From: Marasmius tenuissimus
Lineage: Eukaryota; Basidiomycota; Agaricomycetes; Agaricales; Marasmiaceae
NCBI GenBank assembly: GCA_029532415.1
Contig: JAQOTA010000050.1
Location: forward strand, 992,001-1,056,000
DNA: 64,000 nucleotides
Direction of reading: 5' to 3'
This document shows, in pieces, positions 11,045 to 21,799 of this stretch. Position 1 is the first letter of the stretch. Each line of letters opens with the position of its first letter. Under the pieces are notes generated by a model. The model made no database searches. It was given only the letters and a program-made list of their open reading frames with translations, and was not told the DNA's origin. A program made the position numbers and the translations under genes.

Positions 11045-14000
11045 TCATTTCATCAGAATGCAGGGCAATAGTTTCTTTACCTTGTCTTGAGGAAGGGCGT
11101 GAACTGTTTGCGTTGGTAATTCGGGTAATTGAACAAGTGTATGGCTGAAGTGGCCAATAATTGCGCCCAATGGAAGAAGGGTTGGAGCTTTTTCGAGGCG
11201 ATTGTAATACAATCGTCCACCAGCCGGCCCATAGCGACGGTAAGGATCAAGATGATTGTGGACATGCGAGAGGGACGAATAGCGCGAGACCAGTGTGAAG
11301 GTCTTTGTGTAGCGTTGCTGGCTAGAGCGGTCTGTCCAAGTTGCAGTGAAAATCGACGAAATGCTCCCAGCATGCCACTCATTGTCTGCGTCGCCAAATA
11401 TGATCTGGGCATCAGAGAAGGATTCTTCTTGCGTGGTGAAGAGTAAGTCTAGTCGCCTCAAGCGACGGCGCGAGTACACCTTCCTTCCGACTGCAAAGTC
11501 TGAGCAGTTGGTATTCCTTAAGATCCAACTCCGTAGTTGTGATTGAGCGTTATCATCGAGCTTTGTAAGAGTTTGAGGCGATAATGTGTTCCAATCAATG
11601 TCTTCTTCTATGGGTTGGAAGAATTCGTTGAACGCAAGAGTGTCTTCGATGCGAGTTCCTCGAATATCTGAATCGAAAACTTTTGTGAACAGCGATATAA
11701 CGGGGGTGAGGGCGGGTGGAAGGCTATCGGGGTGAAAGATAGATCGCAACTTTTGTATCATGCAGAATCGGTTGAAAAGTGTTTTTTCCAGTTCGCCTGC
11801 GCGGCTTGAGTCAGTACTCCAACGAAGATACAGTTGTAATCCTCAGAGGTGACTCACCCATTCTACTATTGTGAGGTATCTTCTGGAGAAGGTAGTTATA
11901 TCGCTCAAATGCAAAGCACCTCCAGCTATGAACTGGTCCGAACCTGCGCAGCAGATTACTAAAGTGCAAGGCCATATGTTGATATGGCGTGATATTTGTA
12001 TGCGGGTAGAGGTCGCGTAGACTGTGGAGATATGCGCAATATTCTTTCTCGTATGTGGCGATACGGGCTTCAGACATGCTCTGCATATTGGCAAGGCGAA
12101 CTGCAGTGACTAGATGCATGAAGTTGTCCAACATTGCACGTTCCCTAGAACCTTCTGGTCTGGATCCCCATAGTCGAGTCAGAGTGATGGGTAAATTTAT
12201 CGTGCAGAAAGATCGCCACTGATCTGCGGTGAACTTCCCATGGTCCGCTTCGCCCGGGTGGCTTGGAGCAACTGGCACCCACGACGGCAACCTCAATGCA
12301 CCCATATCTCTACGAATCTCAGCCAACATGTTCTTTCCCAATACGCCCGCTTTGCAACGACCGAGCTTACGGTCCTTCACTACTTTTCCATTCTGGTCTG
12401 TATATCCCAGGAGAACTCGCTGTATGCAATTCCCTGAGTAATAGTTCTTTATCCAAAGGAGAATTAACGGCTGACCTGTGCATGGATCCATTGCTTAAGG
12501 GGTATGTCATCTGGAAAGGCCAATATCGAATGACTGCTTTGGTTGTCACTAGAGCCGGATTCCTCGCTATCGTAGCTGTAGCGGTCATCCGAGATCGCTG
12601 ACGTATCATCCGCAACTTCCTGAGCATTGTCCGTATTGGGAGCATCCTCAACTAGGATTGCCCGTTGATTCGCCTCTTCAATCTCTTGCTGTGCCCGCTT
12701 TTGTCTGGCATGTGCAATGATGAAGGTATACAGAGAATGCAAGGCAGCTACTTTCATACGGTTGATCGATGACTTAGTCGCACCCTGGAGGATGCCGAGC
12801 TTTTCTTCGTCCGCAACATCTTGAGAAGGATCGCTACCTTCACCTGTACCTCGGGAGGACCCATTACCCAGCTCGGTACCGATAGGGATTGGTTGTGAGG
12901 GTCGATGGTCGCTAAGGTTGCCGGTGTGCAAGTCATTGTTATCCTGGCGATCGGCGATGTAGAGAGATGAAACTGGGTGTTGGGAGCCAGCCTCTGTGGA
13001 CTGATAGTTGCTGTGGTTGTCAATGTACAACTCATTGTTGTCCTGCTGATTGATGATGTAGAGAGATGGCACCGAGCCGCTGGCGATCGAAGGAATGTTG
13101 TCCTCAGCGCCGTATGGGGGTGGCTGAATGCCTTGTGACAGTTTGCTTTTATTGCGCTGATTATAGTTAGTCGTACCGAGAGTTGAGGTCAATAATATCA
13201 CGTATGAATTCGCTCAGTGCATCCACCAGAAGATTTTTGGCCTTCGAAATCTTACCCCCAGGGGTACGCGCAACTACTCCCAACTCCGCCGCAAGCTTTC
13301 GAACGACTTCAGCACTAAACCTCGCTAATCCCTGCTTGGTGGTACCCTGTTGAAACTCTGATCTCGCTTGTTCCATTCCCGTCAGAGTCGAGGCCATGCC
13401 GTTCTCCCCAGACTCGCCGGAATTGGTCGTCGTTGTATTTATTGCTGGACTTGTTCCAATTATCGTTGAAGGATCATTGCAAGCGCTCAGAACCAGGATC
13501 TGATCCTCGTCGAACCACTTTCTCTTGATTCGCTAAAACGACAATTTCAGATGAGTTTGAAACCAAACAACCGGTACACGTACCAGATCTAGAAGGCGAG
13601 GCAAAAGTGTCTTTTTCTTGGGCCGATAGTCAAGGCCCTCTTGCAAAGCAAGCCAGCAGATGCAAACCATATTCAGTCGCTTGAGTGCAGACTTGGAACC
13701 ATACCGAAACGTATTCATTGCGACTTTCTTTTGTTCGTCAGACAGCTCTTTGACTTCCCATAAACCATTTCCATCCTCAAGTCGGATGCCCATACCCCAA
13801 ATATCCCGGCAATGCCTCTGGAAAATCCGAAGGTAGAAGCAATGCATACTATCAATCACAGTATTCTTGACTGGATCCCAGTACGGTAAGCGGAGCAGCT
13901 CTGACCAGCGAACGCCGTTCTTCTTGAAGACCGCAGCTTGTTCAGCATCCGTCTTCGCTCTGCACCAAGAGTCTGCATGCTCGCGGTGCGTTGCACTGTC

Positions 14001-15836
14001 TCGGTACTGGTATGTGGTCTCGTCAAGGTTTTCAAGGTCATTGTTGTCGCATAAGGAGCATGGATTATCGCCGTCTGTGTAATGGGCAAAGCCGCTAAGC
14101 AATCTCGCAGCAGGCAAGTCACATACGAGGGCAACTAAGGCTGCTCTAACTGAACGGCCTTTTGGAAACTGTGTGGTCCGATTGACGTAGATGCCGTTTT
14201 TCCATAGGTCGAGCAAGTCGTCAATCAATGGCCTCAGGATGTAGTTCATCTGCTGCTGCGACGGCTCCTTTGGACCAGGAATAACGCCGACCAGAAACAT
14301 GTTCTCCGTCCTATAACGCATAGAAGGTGGAAGGTTGAGGCAGACCAAATACAGCCCACCAACACTAAGCTTCTTTCCGGACTGTCGGTTACCGTACGGC
14401 GAGAAATAATCGCAGTTGAGATTGAACAGTAGCCGTCCCTTTGTGGAATCGTCCGGATCCAGAAATGGACGTCCATCAAAGCCCTTGAGTTCACGAAGAA
14501 CCTCTGCATCCCAGATGTTGCCGACCTCGTCGGCATTGGCTGCGTTGCTATCACTCCCATACGGCCGGTCGAATACACGTTCAATTTCCTTGCGGCCATA
14601 CATCCAAGCGATCCACTTTTTGAGATCGTGGAGTTGGAATGTACACGCGGGAGTGCTAGAGCCATTTCTCCTGGGAGGCCTAAGTCTTTGGTTGCAACCT
14701 GTTTCGGAGCATCTCTCTGGATAATCTTCCCGATCATAGAGCTGGAAACACTTCGGACAGCAAGCAAACTCTTGAGCCTCGGGAGATAATGGCATGCGAT
14801 CGAGAACGGTGCGCGAATCCGAGGGAATATGACGTTGATAGAGTTCAGATGGGCAACCGAATCTATCTGCGATGACCCGTAGGAAACCAAGGACAAAATG
14901 TATGTGGTCCATTGACACGCCGGCCAAGAGCTGAAGTACCGATGTCAGAAGCCATATGGCGAGGAAGGCATGATCCTCCTCTGGGAAATCCCAGAACGAA
15001 GTTTCTGTTATTATGATATTATAACTGCTTGCTATCAGACAAGACGACGACATACTGTTGGCAACGATACATTCCTTCCTCTCTACCCAGTGAATGTTCC
15101 ATTGCCTGCGCCATTCCATCTCCAACTCCTCTTGGAATTCCTTTTGGGCCTGCTTCAGCATATTGGCAGTCGCTTGAACCCTCAAACGGAACTGAACGTC
15201 CCCATAACTTTCGAGCCGGCGGGAAAACCCATCAACGTAGAGGGAGCTCTCATTGAGCCAAGTCTGGTGTGCCCGTAGCTCCAAGCTGCCCGGATGGGAA
15301 GGATCCAAGGCAAGATTCACTTCCACAGGCGGCGACTGGAAGTCGGTTGGGTTGACTATAAACCTGGTATCCGCTGCCTGACGCATAACGGAAGAGGCTC
15401 GCAAGCGATTATTGATTTTGTCGATAGCGTCGCGTTCGTATTCCAGTGATCCCTCAAATGGAGTGGAAGGTTTCGCAATGGGAGGATTTACATTCCCAAA
15501 GACGGCTTTGGAAACGGAGACGAGATTCTCGGGAGTAGTTGTTTTGCGAGTTTCGAGCACGGTGGATAAGGGATTTGCTGATGTAGAAGATGGAGGGAGC
15601 GGTGTCTCTTGGATCTGAAGATCATTGTATGCCATCATACGCTTGGTGGATTCCACTTCACGAACGTGGTCCTTCAGCGCAGCGTCGCTGTTGAAGAGTC
15701 GACCAGGAACCGCACTGTTCGGTGTTGAAACCCAATCAAAGACTGAGCATTGCGCACAGCAACACAGCAAGAGAGGATCAAAAGTCTGTTTGGGCCGGAC
15801 GCCAACAGGCTTTCTGCCCTTCAGGTGAGGAGCCAT
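11045..15836 (-). mobile_element. Tnp2-type (CACTA/Plavaka-like) transposase gene of a DNA transposon
   Basis: A long first exon (15836-13584, 751 codons) is followed by exons from 13532 to 13177, from 13145 to about 12480, an open frame covering about 12450-11870, and a last exon ending at 11045. The first exon holds the core of the Tnp2 family: LFNLNCDYFSPYGN, VGVIPGPKEPS, GFAHYTDGDNPCSLC, and LRLPYWDPVKNTVIDSMHCF. The fourth exon holds LPSWVPVAPSHPGEADHGKF and the TADQWR segment followed by LPITLTRLWG, also typical. The last exon begins with a conserved ELEKTLFNRFCMIQKLR-type stretch. These elements move by cut and paste. The third exon is a low-complexity acidic insert of about 220 residues. 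The join between it and the fourth exon is unresolved: the obvious GT-AG pair leads into the wrong frame, which may signal a frameshift or an unusual exon. I could not define terminal inverted repeats, so the element is mapped only by its gene. Confidence 0.8.
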
Positions 15837-15949
15837 CCAGAGACGGGATTCTGGGATGAGCGTCGCTCAATCTTGAAATGATCTTGGTACGTAATAAGCT
15901 GCGCCGGTGTTCAACTTAGATCCCGTGCAGTGCCTGTAGGGTATGGGGT

Positions 15950-18066
15950 AACTTCTTTGTCCTTGAACTTCAACTCATGCCTTCCCTCTCAGGATTGCGC
16001 TGGCAGGGGGAGAATATCGTCGTATTTGGACCTGAACTACTTGGAAAGCTTCAAGTTATCGAGTTCAGTCCAGATGGACAGTATCTTGCACTCGCCTTTT
16101 CCCAGATGGTTCAAGTATGGCACTTGGGCAGTCTCAATTGAACTTGTCCTTCTTCCCTCGTGCAATGGACTTCATCGACTGACATCACTTGCATGAAATG
16201 GGTCAAAAGAGGACTTATCGCCACAGGGCATCAAGATGGCCGAATTTATGTGGTCGGCGTGGGTGGGTTACAGGTCAGTGGCACCCATACAAACATGCAT
16301 TGGTACTTATCGAGCTTCAGAGGGACGTCGATAGCAGCCATTCAATGGAACATAATCAGTCCTTGTCATCCGAGGTCATGATTCGCAGTCTCAAAGAATC
16401 GGGTTGTTCCGAACAGGCCTCCTCACTTTTATTCTCGGACCCTCATAGCATTCTATTCGCGGCGGTTGGAGACTTGGTTCGGATGTGGAAAGTAGACCTT
16501 GGTGATCTTGGAACATTATAATCTGATGCAGCTCTGTCGGGCTGATGACTTTCTTAGCCGACCTGCAGCATCCGTGGACCTTTTTTGGTGTACTACCCAA
16601 CCCTCCCAGCATTGGTGGCGTCTCCGTTGAGAATACCACAATCTCTAACATATTCTTTGGAGCAAGGGGGGGGGAAAAATTAAATTTATGACCCACACTC
16701 GAATTTTTTTTTAAGGCAGGTCGAGGGGGGACTAACTAGCTACGTAATTTCCATATATGGTAAGACTTACCTTTTTTGGCTGCCCTTCCGGCAATCTCCG
16801 AGGTTTTTCACTGACCAGCCTACGCTGGCATCTCTGGAAGTGGCGGCCATGAGTTTGGAGGGTGCTTATCATCCTGTGGAGCTCCACCCGAGCCTGACCT
16901 AAACTGAAGTCGCGCCTGGGGTGGGGTATGCCCCATACCCACTTAAGCACCACTACAAGGGCTGCAGGTGGTGAAGATGGTGCTAAAAGGTAAGATTTAG
17001 GTTGATTTTCAGCGAGAACAAGCAATTTTCAAGGACACAGTCTGTTCTAGCTCCTTCCAATGCCTTCAAACGGCCTCATACATCGAAAAAAAATTGGCCT
17101 AAAAAATCTTTTAAGGACCCCCGAGGGGGGACTAACTACCCACCCGGGTGTCCGGGATCCACGGCCCGCCCCCCCCTTGCTTTGGAGTAAATGGCAGTAT
17201 GATAGCCTGCTATGCCGATGTGGGATTCGTGTAAGCTCTTTCCCCCCCAGTTTGGTCAGTATGCTAAATCCTGCGTAGCGCCTGGAGTGTCAACCTGACC
17301 ACGCCGTTGGAATCAACAGCTATCCATGCCATCAGGATGGCAGGACGTATGTGCGTCTCGTGTTCCTTTCACTTTTTGCTGTGAATATTTGCCCATTTGA
17401 TACGCTTCAGCACAGATGTTTGTCCAACTACGGGCAACATGTTGGCGACGGAACGCACAAAGCACCAGATTACTATTTACAACGGATCACTTGCATCCCA
17501 AAGTTTCCAGCTTCGTTCACAGTTCCTCCACCAAGAGGAGGAAGCGATTCATGCAATGTATTTGTCCCCCGGGTGTGTTATCGGTAGTAGCAAGGAGCAG
17601 GTAGTATTGTGGGATATTCAAGGTACGGGGAAATGAACATTCAAGAAGCCGAAATCAGGTATGTGTTAAGCGTATGGATTTGAATTCCTCCGACGAGTTG
17701 ATGCCTCCACAGGTCCTGTGACAACGTTTTCTGTGAGTACATACCTACTAAAATCAACAATATTGCCAACTAGAATTTACCTGTCACAGTCGCTCTACAC
17801 CTCCACTGCGGAAGTGGGTCAAGTTGCCATGGTTGTAACCGGTCAGAGTGAGCTATACGTTTGCTTGTGGCAAGGGGATCGTCAAGTCCCTGAAGGTGAG
17901 TGGCGAACGCATTGCTTTAACCGGATCGCTGACGTCTATCCTTTTAGAAGAGATCTCAACTTACCTCAAACGTTTGTGCATATATGCAGTTGTGGCCGCT
18001 ATCGTAGCTATGGGTCTCATTCACCACGTTACGATTGTCGCAAGTATCATGTCAGTAGCTAGTTGA
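15950..18066 (+). pseudogene. Decayed WD40-repeat protein gene with C-terminal membrane helix, split by a MITE
   Basis: Plus-strand frames show WD40 blades: VIEFSPDGQYLALAFSQMVQVWHL (about 16055-16120), then GLIATGHQDGRIYVV (about 16212-16256), then AVGDLVRMWKVD. To the right of an insertion come LATERTKHQITIYNGS, then CVIGSSKEQVVLWDIQG (ending about 17627). Near the 3' end a hydrophobic segment, LCIYAVVAAIVAMGL, resembles the C-terminal anchor seen in some Agaricomycete WD40 proteins. An in-frame TGA follows the first blade (about 16138), neighbouring blades lie in different frames, and a 517-bp MITE interrupts the middle. I therefore call it a pseudogene. The intact relative would be a cytoplasmic or membrane-tethered propeller of unknown partner. 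Confidence 0.6.
16655..17187. mobile_element. hAT-type MITE (517 bp) with 8-bp target duplication CTTTGGAG
   Basis: The element spans 16663-17179. It starts CAAGGGGGGGGG and ends CCCCCCCCTTG, an inverted repeat of about 11 bp, and is flanked on both sides by CTTTGGAG (16655-16662 and 17180-17187). An 8-bp duplication and short termini are the signature of hAT superfamily insertions. Inside, CGAGGGGGGACTAACTA occurs twice in direct orientation near the two ends. A further internal inverted pair (CTTACCTTTT near 16766 and its complement near 16990) can be seen. It has no coding capacity, so it is non-autonomous. It sits within the WD40 pseudogene. Confidence 0.75.
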
Positions 18067-18188
18067 ATAAGCGGACGCTGGTATCGTTGTAGGTAAAAGC
18101 TTTGTGGATGATCATCGCATTCATCTTGTCTCAGACTCTCCCGATATTCAGCTCTGAATCTGGATCAATAGTAATTGACTTTCTCTCT

Positions 18189-18720
18189 CGTCAAGCTCTG
18201 TTTAGAGGTCAACTCTGGAATGATCATCGGTAGTTTTTGGTCGACTCCGGGACGGTCGTCGCCTTTATTTCAATTTAGATTCTTCGCGACACCCAGATTC
18301 AGATCTAAATTTGCATCTTTTTCTTCTGTCAAGCAATCCACGTCCAGAGTCAGCTCTGGTGCGATCATAAGTAGCGGCCGATGATCATCAGCAGTTCTTG
18401 GTCTCAAACTCCTCGTTGCAACGGCTCTGAATTTGAGTCAATACCCGTCGACTCTTGACCGATCTATCTGACTCTGGATTCGCCTAAGGGAGGCCATCAT
18501 AGCTACCGATGATCATCGATCATCGGTGGCTCTTGGTCGACCTTGGTTTGCTCATCCTCTTTGCAGTTCAGGTTCTGAATCTGGAGATAACGGTATTAAG
18601 TCTGGCTCGCTTTTTCCGCCTGTCAAGCCACGTCCAGAGTCAGCCCTGGACTTGCCTTAGGATGGTCATCTTCAGTGGTTCTTGGTCGACCTCGGGAACG
18701 GCCTTCACTGCCTTCATTTT
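18189..18720 (+). repeat. Dispersed satellite, array 1 (about four units of 130-165 bp)
   Basis: Units begin near 18189, 18328, 18456 and 18622. Each carries a block close to GTCCAGAGTCAGCTCTGG, then a GGCCATCATAGCTACC-type block, GATCATCGGTGG and TTGGTCGACC. The 12-mer CGATGATCATCG within it is self-complementary. Diverged copies of the same unit occur at 30.1-30.4 kb. There is no coding sense. Confidence 0.7.
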
Positions 18721-19067
18721 GTCTCACCGTAGTGGCGCTGCCGAATGCTAAGCTCGTTCACTTCAAGCCGCGTCCAGAAGTTGAGAACGCATATATCTGG
18801 ACCAACTTGGGGAATCGTGGGATTGGGAAAGGCGACGAACTCCTTGTGATGTTCAAACCGTGTGTATCGACGCTCCAGGAAATGTATGTAGTACATATAT
18901 GTGCCACGGAGTTCGTGTACAACTGGGTTCAAACGTTGCATTTTCCTTTTTTGAATGATGATTATGTAATTCAGCTGTTGACGCCATGAACGACGTACCA
19001 ACTATGACTTGTCGATAAAAATCGATGATTTTGGTCAATCAAACTGGCTCGCCCCGAGGTAACTTAC

Positions 19068-19285
19068 AAGCGATCGCGAAAGTGTCGCATCTAGTCTTTA
19101 GAAGGCCATCTGAGCAGGATCAAGGGAAATACTAATTCCAGGGTATAACAGGAACTCACCGGATCCTTCATGACATTATTGACGACCTCTCCGGCATACG
19201 TACCCTTCATGAAAATTGTGGCTCGTGTATCCTCGATCTCCTTTGGCTTCCTAACACCAAGTGCACCAGCTTTGGGTCTCGTATC
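19068..19285 (-). pseudogene. Fragment of ribosome production factor 2 (RPF2/Brix family) gene
   Basis: The exon 19285-19156 encodes a segment containing RPKAGALGVRKPKEIEDTRA and then TIFMKGTYAGEVVNNVMKD. This matches the conserved N-terminus of RPF2, where a KPK...RA...KREPK...E block precedes a KG...VVxxxLKD block. A 50-nt intron with GTGAGT and CAG ends leads to a second exon starting MAF, where family members read MALK(R/K)PDA. Here TAA replaces the lysine codon. Sequence further left contains a weak HSKK-like remnant. RPF2 loads 5S RNP onto pre-60S ribosomes in the nucleolus. This copy keeps an intron, lacks most of the Brix domain and has a stop, so it is a partial DNA-level duplicate, not a retrocopy and not functional. 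Confidence 0.6.
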
Positions 19286-19299
19286 CTAGTTCCCGTTAT

Positions 19300-21130
19300 G
19301 GGATTCAAGCATTTGGACGTCGCCGTCGATATTCTTGATATGCCACGACTGGCTTGAACTGAAGGTAATCTTGACTGTCGCTGTGTGCGGCTATAGTAAC
19401 CGCACCCTGAGTCGCAACCTCGTTGTATAACGGATAGTACGACGGTAGTTTGTTTACCTGATTTGCTGCCAATCGCCCAAAACCCGGGAGCTGTAAATCA
19501 GCTGGGAACTGCTACCGAATAGCGTAGTCTAGGGAGCGAGCATATACCCTTTCGATGTACACTTTAGCTCACAACCTTTTCAACTTCTCGAAGATTTAGA
19601 GAGTGATGTTGAATTCTACGACGCGTACCATCTTCGGGTCTGGCCCCAAGATGAGTTGTACCGTCGCTAATGTGGTCAGAACGCCTGTAGAATGGAAGAC
19701 AGAGACATAGGCACGACATAGCACCTTCTTGATATCTTCCCACCAACATCGTTTTTGTGTATTACTTGTGCCTAGTGATCGCTGGAGTTGTTGATTGCTG
19801 AGCCTCTCGAGCGTTTGGCCAGGGATGTGGCTGGATGAAAAGCAATGAATGCGTTAGAATGCTGCTTTTATATCAAACATCAAACCAAGCACTTACCTGA
19901 ATTATTATTTTGGGTGATTTGGAGGAGTGGAAGAGAGAATCGACGTGATGTTTATGGCCTGGTGGTCGCGGACAGAGTTTTGACGCCTGTCCGGTACCCG
20001 GTGCCGGCGCCACAATTTCGGACTCCCCGACTCCTATGATTTTTCCACTGTTACTCGCAATCGATGTTCCTCCCTCAAAATCAGGTCTCCTCATATCTCG
20101 GGTTTCATGTCACAACCTGAGATCTTCCACGTTGGTGACAGCCGAAACACGGCCCATTTCCCTTCGATGATGACGCTAATACGCCACGGTGTGGACACCT
20201 CCACATAGATGTCCAAATCTGGCAATGGGCCAGTAGAGTTGATGGTAGTATGAAAGGCCGGTCAAGGCAGCGAATCACCATTGTAGGCCCTGCATAACGG
20301 CCCTGGGAACGTGTTTGGAACGCATCTGTTGTCCTCGGAACGGGCTGTAAGATTGGATATGGAGGCCAGGCGCGTCCGGTCCTCCTTGTAGACGAAAGCA
20401 CAATGGCAGAGCGTGCCATGTGTCTTCGATTGGTCAGTTTGCACTTTGCACGCGTGTCCTTCATAGGCATTCAAAGACTGCCGAACACGCTCCTTGTACT
20501 TCAGATGTTTGTGCTCGGGCAGGGACGCGCGTTTTCGCGATAGATCCCATAAGAGATTGGTGGCATGCGATGTTGATACAGAGAGTGGTGAAGTCGACGG
20601 AATGATCAGGGTCGAAGGAGTGAGTGAATCGATGTACGTCGTGATTGGAGGAGGTTCCGTTGGAGTGGTAAATAAGGACGGGACTGGATAGAATATACCA
20701 TTGTTGAATTTTTCTGTGACTGGGGGTTTGTCTCATATTCAAATTGTCCTCGTATTTTGCAATGGGTTCTACGTGCAGCTTAATCTATATATCGACCAGA
20801 GCGTTGGCGATCATGCCTGAGTTGTTGCCGGCGGAAGCTGCCCCAATTGGAAAGCGGTGCTCGATGTAGAATTCTCCCGGATGGCCCTGTAGGTAAGGTT
20901 TGTGATGAGGAAGAACGTCCGGTGGAACTTCTCTATATCACGAGAACAAGCCTGAAACCCTTCGCATCCATTCAACACCTAAAAGCTACGCGTAAGTCAC
21001 TCGTATGGTAGCAATATCACAAGTGCAGAGATGCAGCGTCTAGTCGCCTTCAGCGGCTCCTTCCGTAGTGAAGTTCCCCATTTTGCCATCAGCAGGATGA
21101 CGAATGGATTGAGAGTCACTGAACTGACTC
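19300..21130. other. Gene-poor stretch
   Basis: Short open frames on both strands overlap each other and lack motifs or chainable splice sites. A Cys-containing minus-strand frame near 19.6-19.75 kb and several frames near 20.1-20.7 kb were examined without a call. Confidence 0.35.
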
Positions 21131-21134
21131 TTGA

Positions 21135-21389
21135 AAGGCAGACAGGATGGGGAAAATCGTTCTTGCAAATGAAGTTACAGCATGCTCCAGGATCGCTCAA
21201 GTCGCACCGGTAGCCTGGTGGTGCACATTGTGCGGGGGTGCATACCTGGTATGGAGAAATCGTCTGTTCCAGCGATCCCAACACAACAAAATAAGAAAAG
21301 AAACTTACGCCGAATTGGCAAGCATTACCGTTGCAGCAGTCGCTGGAGGTAGTACAACTACCTTGCAACGGGGCGCAAGCTGGTGGCTA
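21135..21389 (-). pseudogene. Relic of a small cysteine-rich secreted protein
   Basis: Two exons joined by an intron starting GTAAGT give a dense cysteine pattern. Exon one reads CAPLQGSCTTSSDCCNGNAC; exon two reads VCTPAQCAPPGYRC, then a CDLSDPGACC-type block ending near 21135. The paired CC motifs and spacing resemble small secreted, disulphide-rich proteins common in mushroom genomes (general pattern; no family name is certain). A stop codon (TAG) lies immediately upstream in the same frame. A signal-peptide-like KLFSTIPLII stretch about 130 bp upstream starts with GTG where ATG would be expected and meets a TGA. The copy therefore looks inactive, although one exon boundary could be misread. 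Confidence 0.45.
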
Positions 21390-21799
21390 GTGGGATCGCA
21401 GATACCGGGTATTGACACGTCTGAGAAAGGGGAACAACGTCCGTCAGTTTAATACTTCTAGAATAGGCAGTAATAGAGTGTGAATGAACTCAGCTCAGAT
21501 AATGAGAGGAATTGTAGAAAATAACTTCACGGCAACGGGCTCTGTACCGGGTCCGGCCGCCGGCCGCCGGAAGGTGACTGTGTCATCGCGCTGATCGCGG
21601 AGATGACTTTATGCCTTTCCTGCAAGTCAAATACTCCCAAACAGGCAGTCAACTGAAGATAATGAGCATGAGCATTCTTTGCTCGCTGCTTTCCAAAATC
21701 TCAGCACCCAATCAAGAGGGTGAATTTGACGGGGTTTCTTGGTTAGCGCCGTGCCTGACCGGTCAAAGTCTGCCCGTCAATTTGGCGCGCACTTAAAGG

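Noticed and set aside
10156..15937. CACTG...CAGTG words considered as termini of the Tnp2 element
   Set aside because: Inverted similarity stops after about seven bases and the flanks give no target duplication.
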